Shown: positions 8,400 to 17,277, counted from the stretch's first letter. The stretch is DNA of 64,000 bases from an uncultured Porphyromonadaceae bacterium (GCA_900538555.1 UPYI01000002.1:62001-126000); one strand, 5' to 3'. Made by a program: numbers and translations. Notes: generated by a model from the letters alone, not told the origin.

Positions 8400-9278
8400 C
8401 TACTTCAATTGGTCGAACAAAGCCATCAACCGTTCCAATTCCTCCTCGTTCCGGAACGGGATCGTGATTTTACCTTTCCCCTTATCGTCGCAAGTGAACT
8501 GCACTTTGGTGTGGAAAAAGTCGGATAAATGGGTTTGCAGAATGCCATACTCCTGCGACATCTTCGCCTGTTTTTTCAATTTCTTCCGGGCTTTTTCGCC
8601 ACCGGAAGCCAGCATTTTAGCCCGCTCCTCGACAGCCCGTACCGACAAGCCGTTCGCCAGAATATCCTCATAAATTTCCAATTGCATCACCGGATCGGCA
8701 ATCGACAGCAGCGCACGGGCATGCCCCATGTCGATACGTTTGTCGCGCAACCCGATCTGCACTTCGGCAGGCAGATTCAGCAGACGCAAATAGTTGGCTA
8801 CCGTCGTCCGTTTTTTACCCACGCGCTCGCTCAGCCGTTCCTGCGTGAGATGATACTGCTCGATCAGCTTACGGAAAGTCAATGCAATTTCAATCGCATT
8901 CAGATCTTCGCGCTGGATGTTCTCGATCAGAGCCATCTCCACCAACGTCTCGTCCTCTACCGTGCGCACATACGCCGGAATCGTGGTCAGCCCGGCAATG
9001 CCTGCCGCCCGGAAACGACGTTCGCCGGCAATGATCTGATACGAATCACCGCCCGTTTTCCGCAACGAAATAGGCTGGATCACGCCCAATTCGCGAATCG
9101 ACGCCGCCAACTCGTCCAATGCCTCGGCATCGAACTCGCGACGGGGTTGATCGGGGTTAGGCACGATCTTCGACAATTCCACTTCGCTGATCGAAGACGA
9201 CCCTTCGGTCGCTACATCGTCCATGGTGATGAGAGCGTCCAATCCGCGTCCCAAAGCACTTCTCTTCGGTAATGCCAT
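8400..9278 (-). CDS. parB: Chromosome partitioning protein ParB
   Basis: CTP-dependent DNA clamp that loads at parS and works with ParA in origin segregation. The 292-residue protein has the typical N terminus (ALGRGLDALI), the CTP-binding boxes (VIQPISLRK and AGERRFRA), a helix-turn-helix region (LTQERLSERVGKKRTTVANY) and a basic linker (KARKKLKKQAK) before the dimerisation tail. It starts 11 bases after the parA stop. I did not find a convincing parS palindrome in the window. Confidence 0.95.
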   Translation of the reverse strand: MALPKRSALGRGLDALITMDDVATEGSSSISEVELSKIVPNPDQPRREFDAEALDELAASIRELGVIQPISLRKTGGDSYQIIAGERRFRAAGIAGLTTIPAYVRTVEDETLVEMALIENIQREDLNAIEIALTFRKLIEQYHLTQERLSERVGKKRTTVANYLRLLNLPAEVQIGLRDKRIDMGHARALLSIADPVMQLEIYEDILANGLSVRAVEERAKMLASGGEKARKKLKKQAKMSQEYGILQTHLSDFFHTKVQFTCDDKGKGKITIPFRNEEELERLMALFDQLK

Positions 9279-9289
9279 CTATTATCCTC

Positions 9290-10051
9290 CTAATTTCTTT
9301 TTATCAATTCTTTCGCCAAACTCATGTAATTCTGACTGCCTTTCGAATCGGCATCGTACAGAATCGCCGGAATACCATGACTGGGAGCTTCGCTCAACTT
9401 CACATTCCGCTGAATCACCGTATTGAAGATCATCGAATCGAAGTGCCCTTTCAGTTCGTCGTAAATCTGGTTCGCCAGACGCAGGCGCGAATCGTACATC
9501 GTGATCAAAATACCTTCGATCTTCAAACCCGTATTCAATTTCGATTTGATAATCCGGATCGTGTTCAACAGTTTTCCGATTCCTTCCAATGCAAAATACT
9601 CTGCCTGTACCGGAATGATCACCGAATCGGCAGCCGTAAGTGCATTGACCGTAATCAAGCCTAACGACGGAGAGCAGTCGATCAATACATAATCGTACTT
9701 ATCGCGTATCCCCGCCAATGCCCGGCTCATGACTTTCTCACGACCGGGGAAGTTCAGCAATTCCAACTCTGCACCGACCAGATCGATCTGCGATCCGATC
9801 AGGTCGAGGTTTTCCATGCACGAGGGCATAATAGCCTCCGTAACCGGAACGTTATCGACCAAGCACTCGTAGATGGATGTCTTTATCGCCCGGATATCCA
9901 CACCTAAACCCGACGAAGCATTGGCTTGCGGATCGGCATCGATCAACAATACTTTCTTTTCGAGTACCGATAACGATGCCGCTAAGTTTATCGCCGTAGT
10001 CGTTTTACCGACTCCGCCTTTCTGATTGGCAATAGCTATGATTTTACCCAT
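9290..10051 (-). CDS. parA: Chromosome partitioning ATPase ParA
   Basis: Soj/ParA-type ATPase that binds nucleoid DNA and moves ParB-parS complexes. The 253-residue protein has the deviant Walker A (KGGVGKTTT, residues about 11-19), the switch region LIDADPQANAS and the Walker B-like LIDCSPSLG. I chose the ATG at 10051 (MGKIIAIANQ) because the family always starts just ahead of the P-loop; the long in-frame upstream extension is not conserved-looking. It is the first gene of the parA-parB-DUF5683-mltD run. Confidence 0.96.
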   Translation of the reverse strand: MGKIIAIANQKGGVGKTTTAINLAASLSVLEKKVLLIDADPQANASSGLGVDIRAIKTSIYECLVDNVPVTEAIMPSCMENLDLIGSQIDLVGAELELLNFPGREKVMSRALAGIRDKYDYVLIDCSPSLGLITVNALTAADSVIIPVQAEYFALEGIGKLLNTIRIIKSKLNTGLKIEGILITMYDSRLRLANQIYDELKGHFDSMIFNTVIQRNVKLSEAPSHGIPAILYDADSKGSQNYMSLAKELIKRN

Positions 10052-10434
10052 ATTCAGTTTTCTTTTTTCCAACGCAAAGAAACCTATTTTTATGATGAAG
10101 CGAATCGCCAACGAGCTACAAACTAACCGATTTGTTGATAAGTCACCCCTTTTGTTGATAACTTGAAACCGGGCAATTCGCACACCGGCGCACGGGCAAA
10201 GTACCGGAAACAGAGATTCCGATGCCGGTCGAAGCGGCTCTGCAAAGATAGGATATAAATTAAAAAAGTACGCACACAGCGGGAAAAATCCCGGTAGCCC
10301 GGAATATAAAAATAGTGAAAAAGGAACTGCACCCCAAAAGTTTTGTATCCAACTTCCGAGGTGCAGTCCTTCACGACACACCGTCTTTCCGACCGGACGA
10401 TGAAAAGTCATCGGCTCTCCTTAAATGCCGGTCT
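10052..10434. other. Gap upstream of parA with two DnaA-box-like sites
   Basis: No gene seen. TGTTGATAA occurs at 10133-10141 and again at 10153-10161, exactly 20 bases apart. On the minus strand this reads TTATCAACA, one mismatch from the DnaA-box consensus TTATCCACA. The rest is unremarkable. Confidence 0.4.
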
Positions 10435-11244
10435 TCATTCCGATATGCCGCTAAACAGGTCGGTATAACAGATCTCGCCGCTTTGAAGCACGATATACGT
10501 ACGCCCGCTATCATAAAACAATCGGGCAAAAGCATTGTCCGCCAACCGCATGACTTCTGTTCCGGTAAACAGATACAACGTCGATGCCGTACAGAAAAGA
10601 ACTCCGGAGTCGGTCAGAGCCATATCCAAAAGCGGCTCTTCCGTTTCGAAAAGCGAATTTGCGATCTGCTTCCCGACCCCGTAGAGCGTATTGCCGGCAA
10701 TGAACAACATACCGTCAGCCGTATGTTCCACCCGAAGGATATCATCGGGCAGGGTAATCTGCAAGGTCATCTCGCCGTCGGCATACCTGCCGCTGTAAAG
10801 CGAACTGCTCCCGTCGTCGTACACGACCACATCGAACACACTGTCGTTCACCGCAAAAAGCCGGAAGCACGGCGTATCGAAATCGGCAAGCAACGTACAA
10901 GCCGCACTATCGACAACATACACCTCACAGCCGTTACGGATCAAGAACCGTTCATCGGTGGCGACCAACTGATCGTACCAGATATGATCGAGCAACAGGA
11001 ACGATCCGAAATCGGGACAAAGCGAACGGTCGAGCGATTTATATTCACCGTCGCCTACGTTCATAAACAATCCCATACCCGGAATCGTAGTGATGTCGTC
11101 TATCCCGAAAGGCTGCTCCCAGACAGTCAGCAGTCCGGCATCAAGAGTATCGAGAAACAACGAATCCGCCAACTGCGCTTCGGCAGATATGCCGCCACCC
11201 GACAGCACCGCCGACAACAATATATATTTTATACCCTTCTTCAT
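10435..11244 (-). CDS. Hypothetical exported protein, possible beta-propeller fragment
   Basis: A 269-residue protein with a signal peptide (IKYILLSAVLSGGGISAEA). The mature part is acidic and beta-rich with repeated turn-like segments (LYSGRYADGEMTLQITLPDD, GMLFIAGNTLYGVG, GVLFCTASTLYLFTG), reminiscent of propeller blades, but I recognise no family. It is the third gene of a tightly packed operon (9 bases after the gene before it), with an exported low-complexity protein and a PDZ protein ahead of it. Confidence 0.6.
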   Translation of the reverse strand: MKKGIKYILLSAVLSGGGISAEAQLADSLFLDTLDAGLLTVWEQPFGIDDITTIPGMGLFMNVGDGEYKSLDRSLCPDFGSFLLLDHIWYDQLVATDERFLIRNGCEVYVVDSAACTLLADFDTPCFRLFAVNDSVFDVVVYDDGSSSLYSGRYADGEMTLQITLPDDILRVEHTADGMLFIAGNTLYGVGKQIANSLFETEEPLLDMALTDSGVLFCTASTLYLFTGTEVMRLADNAFARLFYDSGRTYIVLQSGEICYTDLFSGISE

Positions 11245-11253
11245 CTCCTATTC

Positions 11254-12432
11254 TTATTTTTTCGTGACACAGTTTCCATTGCTTAATGCCGAACATTTTA
11301 CAAAAACACCACGGGTATCATTTCCCATATTTCCGATAGTCATATTCTCCATTATTTCTTTATTTTCCTTTGTAACCTCGTAATACAACTCCGTCTTAGA
11401 ACCTGCTCCTTTCGGATACAAAGGTTTGCCGTTTTGGTGTATTCCCGCAATCCGGTCTTTCTTCGCTATTTCCTCTTTCGAGCCGGACAACGAAAGCTGG
11501 GGAACGTCGCTGTCGCCCTGCTTGGCGGAATTTCCCGGATAACTATCTTGCCGGGGTTTGTCTTGTTTCTTCGAAGAAGCCGACGTGCGGTCATCTTTCA
11601 TGTCGGACGGTTGATCTGCCGAGGTTTTCTGGTTCCTCATATCCGACGGAGTATTTGCAGCCGGACGTTTCGCATTATTGCCGGGCTCCGTCGAACGGCC
11701 ATCCGGTCGAGACATACCCCGGTTATCCGAAACACCGGTAGAAGGAGCAGGCTTCGCGGACTTTCCTCCGTATCGATTTCCGGTAGGACGTTGCACAGGA
11801 TATTGCGAACACTGCTGCCCCTTGCCCGAAGTATTCGGACGAATGCACGGATTCTGTTGTGTGCCCGACGATGTCAGATGCTGCTTCTTCACAGACCGGT
11901 TCGAAGCCGGAGTTCGTACCGGACGCCGGGCGGCATCCTCCTGCGCTTTCTTTTTAAAATCGACCGGTTTCCAGTTTATATACGGATGGGCGGTCTCCCT
12001 GCCCATGCCTCCGCCCCACTGACCTTGAACCGGACCGGAGCCGGGCCATACCACCGAATCCGGGAAGCGTTGCATTTCCGCCCTCGACCTGTCCGTCTTT
12101 TTATTTCCCGTACCGACTCTACGGGCGGCAGCTCGCGGTGCAGCCGTCACCCGGTCCTGTTGTTGAGGCCTCGGCGGCTGCTTATCGAGTACCGTCTGTG
12201 CGGAATAGTTCGAATCGATTTCCCGGGCTTGCCTTTGATGATTATCGACCGATTGTTGCACCTGCCTTGCCTTTTCTGCCTCCTTTGCCTGTTGGGCTGC
12301 TTTTTCTCTCCGGTGTTTCGCTATTGCTTCATCCATCTTCCGCTCCAAAACGCCTCTATCGACATGTTGCGCTTCCATAGTCAGAGCCAGCGCAAACGAG
12401 AGCAGCACCGATAATACGATTATGCGTTTCAT
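11254..12432 (-). CDS. Exported low-complexity Lys/Arg/Gln/Pro-rich protein
   Basis: A 392-residue protein with a signal peptide (IIVLSVLLSFALALTMEA). A charged, coiled-coil-prone stretch (about residues 25-75: KMDEAIAKHRREKAAQQAKE...) follows, then a long disordered region rich in Lys, Arg, Ser, Pro, Gln and Asn, and a short C-terminal folded-looking segment with two cysteines (VKCSALSNGNC). No family recognised. It sits in the middle of the three-gene operon 14086-10435, with gaps of 10 and 9 bases. Confidence 0.6.
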   Translation of the reverse strand: MKRIIVLSVLLSFALALTMEAQHVDRGVLERKMDEAIAKHRREKAAQQAKEAEKARQVQQSVDNHQRQAREIDSNYSAQTVLDKQPPRPQQQDRVTAAPRAAARRVGTGNKKTDRSRAEMQRFPDSVVWPGSGPVQGQWGGGMGRETAHPYINWKPVDFKKKAQEDAARRPVRTPASNRSVKKQHLTSSGTQQNPCIRPNTSGKGQQCSQYPVQRPTGNRYGGKSAKPAPSTGVSDNRGMSRPDGRSTEPGNNAKRPAANTPSDMRNQKTSADQPSDMKDDRTSASSKKQDKPRQDSYPGNSAKQGDSDVPQLSLSGSKEEIAKKDRIAGIHQNGKPLYPKGAGSKTELYYEVTKENKEIMENMTIGNMGNDTRGVFVKCSALSNGNCVTKK

Positions 12433-12442
12433 GATTTTAGTT

Positions 12443-14086
12443 TTATAGTGAATAATAAAGTTCCAGTTTTATTTTTTTGTTTTTCTTACCCCGTTTCACG
12501 GTGATCTCGACAAGGTCGAACGGATTTTTGCGCCCTATTATACGCTCGAACTGTTCGAACGTTTTTATCGCAAAACCATCCACATGGGTGATCAGATCGC
12601 CACGTTTCACCCTGTACAGAAAAGCCGGCGATTCGGGCAACACCTTTACGACCACACACCCCGTCGAATCGCTTCGCCCCTCTATGCCGGTGAAGGGACG
12701 CAGTCCGGGCTGATGTATCCGGCGCACATCGGAAAATTCCTCTTCGCCTTGAAACGAAAGCTGTTCTTCGCACCGGTATATCATCTTCTCCGTTTGCATC
12801 CGGTTAAGCATCCGGAATCTCGTTAGGCTTGTAGCGGCACCGATCGCCGACTTTGCCAAACGACAAGCTTCCGTTCCTTTCAGAAGTTTCCGGTCTTTCT
12901 TCGTCACCGCAAACGGAAAGTAAAAGTCACCATTACACCAAAATAAACTATCCTGCGGTTCCACGCGGGTAAACAGCGTATGCCACTCCTCATTCTTGAC
13001 TTCCGGTTTATCCGAACCCTTCACCCGAAGATATGTATAGTATATGACGGCGTCCAATTGCCGGTCATTGACCTTGCGCAACCGCCCCTGCAACACAAAC
13101 ACCACCTTCGACGGAGTGAACAGTTCATCCAAAAGCATCCCCGACAAAATCGACAATGATCCGCCAAGCAAGTTCCCCTCCAAAGATCCGCCTCCCGCAA
13201 TTGTCACCGCATCGGTCAAAGATCCGCTGATCTGCCGAGTCATGGCATGGAGGTCCGCATCGGGATTCTTTAACTTCTCGTTCGACCAGACGGCAAAAAT
13301 GGAATCGCCGGCATAGACCAATTCCGACTGCGCGTCCATTCCTTGCCCGCGCCACATAGACATAGCGTTCTTCAATATATCGAATTGAGCGGCAGGAGCG
13401 TATTCCTCGGGCAGATGATACATCCGGAAGATCGGTGAACCGTCTTTCCCGGCAATAACTTTCAGGATCATCTTCGGGCCTCCGAAATGTTTCGTTCTCA
13501 GATCCGAAATCCATATTCCATCGATTGTCCGGTCTACGGGCACATAGTTACGGATCTGTTCCAAATAGTCGCGCAAAACAAGCAGATGCGCCTCCCGGTC
13601 CGTGCCCTGTCCGGCAGGAAACGCCTCGATATCCGAAATCGCCCGGTGAAGTGCGATAGAATCGCCCTCGACGGTAGCCGCATACTCCCCGCGGTAATAA
13701 CTGATTTTCAGCCGTTCGGGATCATCGAATGCCGCGAGTGATTCATAAAGGTCGGCTATGGCAAGGGCTTCGACCGGTTTATCCCTGTCGTTATAATACT
13801 CATCCATGTGCTGTGCCAGACAACGCCGGCACTTCGCCTTGCCCGCATCGTCCTGACCGCCGTAGAATACCAACAAACTCGTCATGGAAGAATAAAAATC
13901 CGCCCGCTCTGCTTTCGCCTGCACATAGAGCGACAGCAGACGTTCGAAATGGTCCATATCCGGGGCGGTCGTCCCTTTCGCCCTCTGCTCGGTCTTTACC
14001 CGGCTCTTTCCTCCGCCGGTCTGGGCTGCCGCCAAAGGATAAAATAAAAACAGCGGCAGACACATCAAAATAATTCGCCTGATCAT
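12443..14086 (-). CDS. Exported PDZ-domain protein
   Basis: A 547-residue protein with a signal peptide (IILMCLPLFLFYPLAAA), a helical region of about 120 residues containing CRRCLAQHM, a central beta-rich domain, and a C-terminal PDZ domain: VKVLPESPAFLYRVKRGD, GDLITHVDG, FEQFERIIGRKNPFDLVEIT. No protease triad is visible, so it is more likely a binding or scaffold protein than a DegP/CtpA enzyme. It is the first gene of the three-gene unit. The whole unit lies between parA and surE, genes I recall as neighbours in related genomes, so it may be an insertion. Confidence 0.65.
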   Translation of the reverse strand: MIRRIILMCLPLFLFYPLAAAQTGGGKSRVKTEQRAKGTTAPDMDHFERLLSLYVQAKAERADFYSSMTSLLVFYGGQDDAGKAKCRRCLAQHMDEYYNDRDKPVEALAIADLYESLAAFDDPERLKISYYRGEYAATVEGDSIALHRAISDIEAFPAGQGTDREAHLLVLRDYLEQIRNYVPVDRTIDGIWISDLRTKHFGGPKMILKVIAGKDGSPIFRMYHLPEEYAPAAQFDILKNAMSMWRGQGMDAQSELVYAGDSIFAVWSNEKLKNPDADLHAMTRQISGSLTDAVTIAGGGSLEGNLLGGSLSILSGMLLDELFTPSKVVFVLQGRLRKVNDRQLDAVIYYTYLRVKGSDKPEVKNEEWHTLFTRVEPQDSLFWCNGDFYFPFAVTKKDRKLLKGTEACRLAKSAIGAATSLTRFRMLNRMQTEKMIYRCEEQLSFQGEEEFSDVRRIHQPGLRPFTGIEGRSDSTGCVVVKVLPESPAFLYRVKRGDLITHVDGFAIKTFEQFERIIGRKNPFDLVEITVKRGKKNKKIKLELYYSL

Positions 14087-14480
14087 AGTATTGCGATACG
14101 ATTAAGTCAGTGACGGCTTCTGCCACCGTTATAAATAATAAAAACCGGTATATACAAAAAAACGTGAAGCCGAACAGATTGCCCGTTTCACATTCTAAAA
14201 GGCCTTCGCATTGCCCGGTAAGTCAGAAACGAGCAACGGTCAAGCCCCACGCGATAATCTATATAACACCCCTTTTTCCCCGTGACGTCACGAGAATTGC
14301 CGGATGTATACAATCATCCCACAGAGCGCATCCATTGCTTTGAGTGACTTACCTTTTGAATTTGCGAAGTTCTTAGAATGTCAATCCAAAGCGCACAGTT
14401 ACGCCTTTTATGTATATAATCCGTCTGCCTTTCCCGCTCCCGCCTCCCATGAGAAAAACGGACTGGACGGCAGACCGGAC
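14087..14480. other. Intergenic stretch without a gene
   Basis: 394 bases between the PDZ gene and the left 63-bp repeat. I see no coding frame of note, no RNA gene and no strong hairpin. Confidence 0.4.
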
Positions 14481-14543
14481 AAAATTACGAATATATTTTT
14501 TAAAATCAACACGTTTTTACCGAACGTTTCCGATTCACGTCTT
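14481..14543. repeat. 63-bp direct repeat, left copy
   Basis: A perfect copy of 15910-15972 (begins AAAATTACGAATATATTTTT, ends CGATTCACGTCTT). The two copies bracket the DUF1016 gene with a 1429-base period. The right copy is part of the surE upstream region. Confidence 0.9.
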
Positions 14544-14555
14544 CCATTATTTCCT

Positions 14556-14563
14556 TACCTTTG
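14556..14563 (+). promoter_or_regulatory. -7 element for the DUF1016 gene
   Basis: TACCTTTG (TAnnTTTG) 16 bases before the ATG at 14580. No clear -33 TTTG at the usual distance. Confidence 0.45.
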
Positions 14564-14579
14564 TAGAAAATAAGTTGAT

Positions 14580-15713
14580 ATGAGCGATTTACAGACATAC
14601 GCCGAAGCGGTAAGGATCATAAAAGAGGCGATATTGCGTAGTCAGTATCGTGCAGCATCTTCTGCTAATAAAGAACAACTATCATTGTATTATGGTATAG
14701 GTTGCTATGTTTCTAAGAACTCCCGTGAAAACTTTTGGGGCAAAGGTGCAATAGATGCAATCAGCCAGCAACTGCAAAAGGAATTGCCCGGACTTCGTGG
14801 TTTCTCGGCTGCCAACATCAAATTTATGCGTCAGTTTTATGAGACTTGGTGCGAGGATTTGAAATCGCTAACCGCAGTTAGCGGAATAGGTGATGACAAA
14901 TCGCTAACCGCAGTTAGCGAAATTGATACCCAATTGTTAATACCCTGCGAAATCCCTCAAAAAGAGGATTTTGACATTACCTCATTCTTAGGATTAGGCT
15001 TCACTCATCATATGATTATAGTTCGCAAAGCAAGAACACTAGCCGAGCGTCTGTTCTACATTCGTCAAGCCATTGCAAATAAATGGAGTAAAGAGGTATT
15101 AGCAGCAAGAATAGAGGATGATTTGTTTAATCATCAAGGCGAGATTGCCAATAATTTCATTCAGAAAATACCCGATGTCCGCCAATCATTGAAAGCAATA
15201 GGAATGTTCAAAGATGAATATCTGTTGGATTTTATCAATGTAGAGGAACTTGGAGAACGTGATAAAGAGGATATTGATGAACGGGTTATTGAACAAGAAA
15301 TCATACACAACATTAAGAAATTCATTCTTACTTTCGGTCGAGACTTTGCGTTTGTAGGCAATCAGTACAAATTAGAGGCATACGGAGTTGAGCATTTCCC
15401 AGACCTTATATTCTTTAATCGAGGGCTGAATGCATTGGTTGTAATAGAGTTAAAGAAAGGAACATTCAAATCCTCTTACTTAGGTCAGTTATGCACCTAT
15501 CTTCGTTTAGTGGACGACCAAATGCGTAAGCCACACGAAAACCCATCAATCGGCATTGTACTATGCAAGAGTGCGGACAAAAAGTATGTGGAGTATGTAA
15601 TCCAAGACTACGACAAGCCATTAGGCGTTGCCACATACAAGACCTCGGATGAAATGCCAGAGAAATTAAAACAAGCATTGCCCGATATTGAAGAATTAAA
15701 GAAACTGCTATAA
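14580..15713 (+). CDS. DUF1016/YhcG-type PDDEXK nuclease family protein
   Basis: A 377-residue protein of the DUF1016 (YhcG) family, a predicted PDDEXK nuclease fold common on mobile DNA. The N-terminal domain shows the usual LYYGIGCYVSKNSRENFWGK and LPGLRGFSAANIKFMRQFYE segments. The C-terminal domain has FVGNQYKLE, YLDLIFFNR-like (FPDLIFFNRGLNALVVIELK) and GQLCTYLR, in which D...ExK are the nuclease signature. Between the domains two 12-residue repeats (KSLTAVS) are encoded by a 36-bp tandem duplication. The gene is AT-richer than its neighbours and flanked by 63-bp direct repeats, suggesting acquisition as a cassette. The biological role (DNA repair or anti-phage) is not established from sequence. 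Confidence 0.85.
   Translation: MSDLQTYAEAVRIIKEAILRSQYRAASSANKEQLSLYYGIGCYVSKNSRENFWGKGAIDAISQQLQKELPGLRGFSAANIKFMRQFYETWCEDLKSLTAVSGIGDDKSLTAVSEIDTQLLIPCEIPQKEDFDITSFLGLGFTHHMIIVRKARTLAERLFYIRQAIANKWSKEVLAARIEDDLFNHQGEIANNFIQKIPDVRQSLKAIGMFKDEYLLDFINVEELGERDKEDIDERVIEQEIIHNIKKFILTFGRDFAFVGNQYKLEAYGVEHFPDLIFFNRGLNALVVIELKKGTFKSSYLGQLCTYLRLVDDQMRKPHENPSIGIVLCKSADKKYVEYVIQDYDKPLGVATYKTSDEMPEKLKQALPDIEELKKLL
14862..14933 (+). repeat. 36-bp tandem duplication with palindromes inside the DUF1016 gene
   Basis: Two units start at 14862 and 14898 (AAATCGCTAACCGCAGTTAG). Each contains the palindrome CGCTAAC-CGCA-GTTAGCG. Being a multiple of three, copy change keeps the frame. Confidence 0.85.
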
Positions 15714-15720
15714 TTAATAT

Positions 15721-15768
15721 GCAGACAAAAGAAAATAATCATCATTCTCTTTTCGTCTGCATTTCTTT
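15721..15768 (+). terminator. Terminator after the DUF1016 gene
   Basis: GCAGAC at 15721 pairs with GTCTGC at 15755-15760, extended by AAAGA/TCTTT across a one-base mismatch, followed by ATTTCTTTTT. Confidence 0.6.
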
Positions 15769-15771
15769 TTG

Positions 15772-15779
15772 TACCTTTG
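15772..15779 (+). promoter_or_regulatory. Orphan -7 element
   Basis: TACCTTTG within the cassette, downstream of the DUF1016 terminator and 32 bases before a 25-codon reading frame. Confidence 0.35.
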
Positions 15780-15811
15780 TGCCATCAGGGTTATAGCATT
15801 GAAGCATAACA

Positions 15812-15889
15812 ATGAAGAACTCAGAAATACGAACGGTTGCTATCTCGTTACCCAATTTTCAAGCAATCCGACCAACCGATTTATTCTAA
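15812..15889 (+). CDS. Possible 25-residue peptide or truncated gene start
   Basis: ATG at 15812, stop at 15887-15889. It encodes a short peptide beginning MKNSEIRTVAISLPNFQAI. It follows an orphan promoter-like box, so it may be the remaining 5' end of a gene cut off by the rearrangement that produced the 63-bp repeat. No homology recognised; it may not be expressed. Confidence 0.25.
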   Translation: MKNSEIRTVAISLPNFQAIRPTDLF

Positions 15890-15909
15890 GCGGGTTATCT
15901 TTTCTTGCA

Positions 15910-15972
15910 AAAATTACGAATATATTTTTTAAAATCAACACGTTTTTACCGAACGTTTCCGATTCACGTCTT
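15910..15972. repeat. 63-bp direct repeat, right copy
   Basis: A perfect copy of 14481-14543, located 99 bases before the surE start. This is probably the native location, since a surE upstream region must exist without the cassette. Confidence 0.9.
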
Positions 15973-16039
15973 CGCATCCTTCCCTTGAAAGAAAAAAGTT
16001 TCTTTATCCTGCCGGTATAGAAATGTCGCGATTTTCATC

Positions 16040-16047
16040 TAAATTTG
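16040..16047 (+). promoter_or_regulatory. -7 element for surE
   Basis: TAAATTTG, 23 bases before the chosen surE ATG at 16071. This supports that start over the upstream ATG at 16023, which would precede the promoter. Confidence 0.55.
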
Positions 16048-16070
16048 TACATCATTATTTCAAATTTATT

Positions 16071-16850
16071 ATGACAGACTTGATTCGCAGAAAAGAGCGT
16101 CCGCTCATCCTGATTACCAACGACGACGGCATTCAAGCGCGGGGAATCCACGCGCTGGCACAAACAGCATCTTCATTCGGCGACGTGGTGGTTGTCGCAC
16201 CCGATGCGCCCCGTTCGGGACAATCGGCGGCAATTACCGTCAATGTTCCCCTCCGGATCACCCCCGTAAACGGGAATTCGGAATATCGGGAATTCAGCAT
16301 CAACGGCACACCGGTAGATTGTGTGAAGCTCGCCATGAGCGCACTGCTCGAACACCGCCCCGACCTTGTATTATCCGGTATCAACCACGGCTCGAACAGT
16401 GCTGTAAACGAATTATACTCCGGCACTATGGGGGGCGTATTCGAAGGCGTGATGCAAAACATCCCTTCCGTCGGCTTCTCCCTCTGCTCACACAAAGCCG
16501 ATGCCGATTTCTCGAATTGCCGCCCGATCGTAGAAAAGATAATCCGCTCCGTCCTCTCCGAAGGACTACCCGAAAATATCGGACTGAACGTAAACATCCC
16601 GACAGGAGAAGTAAAAGGAATCCGCGTGTGCCGTGCCGCCCGTGGATACTGGACCGACGAATACGAACACCGCATCGACCCTGCCGGACGTTCCTACTAC
16701 TGGCTGACCGGCAGATTCCTGAACACGGAGCCCGATGCCGAAGATACGGACGAATACCACCTGTCGCGAGGATACGCCACCATCGTTCCCTGCACAGCCG
16801 ACCGTTCGGCAATACCCGTATTCCCCGGCTTCAAAGCATTGGAACAATAA
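16071..16850 (+). CDS. surE: 5'/3'-nucleotidase SurE
   Basis: Metal-dependent phosphatase releasing nucleosides from nucleoside monophosphates. The 259-residue protein shows the SurE signature ILITNDDGIQARGI, the second site VVVAPDAPRSGQSAAIT and the SGINHGSN motif that completes the metal centre. I chose the ATG at 16071 because the promoter-like TAAATTTG lies just ahead and the conserved domain begins a few residues later. In related genomes I recall surE next to parA; here about 6 kb separate them, which points to insertion of the intervening genes. Confidence 0.94.
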   Translation: MTDLIRRKERPLILITNDDGIQARGIHALAQTASSFGDVVVVAPDAPRSGQSAAITVNVPLRITPVNGNSEYREFSINGTPVDCVKLAMSALLEHRPDLVLSGINHGSNSAVNELYSGTMGGVFEGVMQNIPSVGFSLCSHKADADFSNCRPIVEKIIRSVLSEGLPENIGLNVNIPTGEVKGIRVCRAARGYWTDEYEHRIDPAGRSYYWLTGRFLNTEPDAEDTDEYHLSRGYATIVPCTADRSAIPVFPGFKALEQ

Positions 16851-16860
16851 ACGTCCACAA

Positions 16861-16990
16861 GGGGGTGTGTCGAAATGAAAATTTCGGTATAACCCCTTTT
16901 CGGTGCGTTAGAATGTCTAAGATGCAAGGCGCAGAGGTTGAGGACGACAGGAGTTTACTAACGTAAACGGCTTAGCCCGAACTCCGATGA
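16861..16990. repeat. Composite intergenic repeat (terminator plus GGCGCAGAGG module)
   Basis: Part of the 427-base gap after surE. A hairpin-like block (GGGGGTGTGTCGAAATG ... ATAACCCCTTTT) is followed by CGGTGCGTTAGAATGTCTAA and by a block from ATGCAAGGCGCAGAGG to CCCGAACTCCGATG. Both blocks recur in inverted orientation at 46176-46385. The hairpin can terminate surE. No gene is seen in 16991-17277. Confidence 0.7.
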
Positions 16991-17277
16991 CAACGCAGCA
17001 GATTGGGCATTATGACACATCGTCATTCCACCAGCCCGCAAGAACCCGCTCTTCTTGCGGGCTGGCAATTTCATACCCTACCCCAATTCCGGGCACACGA
17101 TTCTTTCCGGGCAGCAAAATATCTGATTTACACCCCCGCCCAACCTATACTTTGATTCAAAATTACGATCGGTTTGCTCGATTTTACCCGTCTTACCGAA
17201 TCTTACTCTCTAACTTTGCCGCAACAAACATACCGGACGACAAACCGTCCGAAAATACAATCCTAAAAAAAACGACC

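Noticed and set aside
8400..10434. parS site near parAB
   Set aside because: I searched by eye for a TGTTNCACGTGNAACA-like palindrome and found none.
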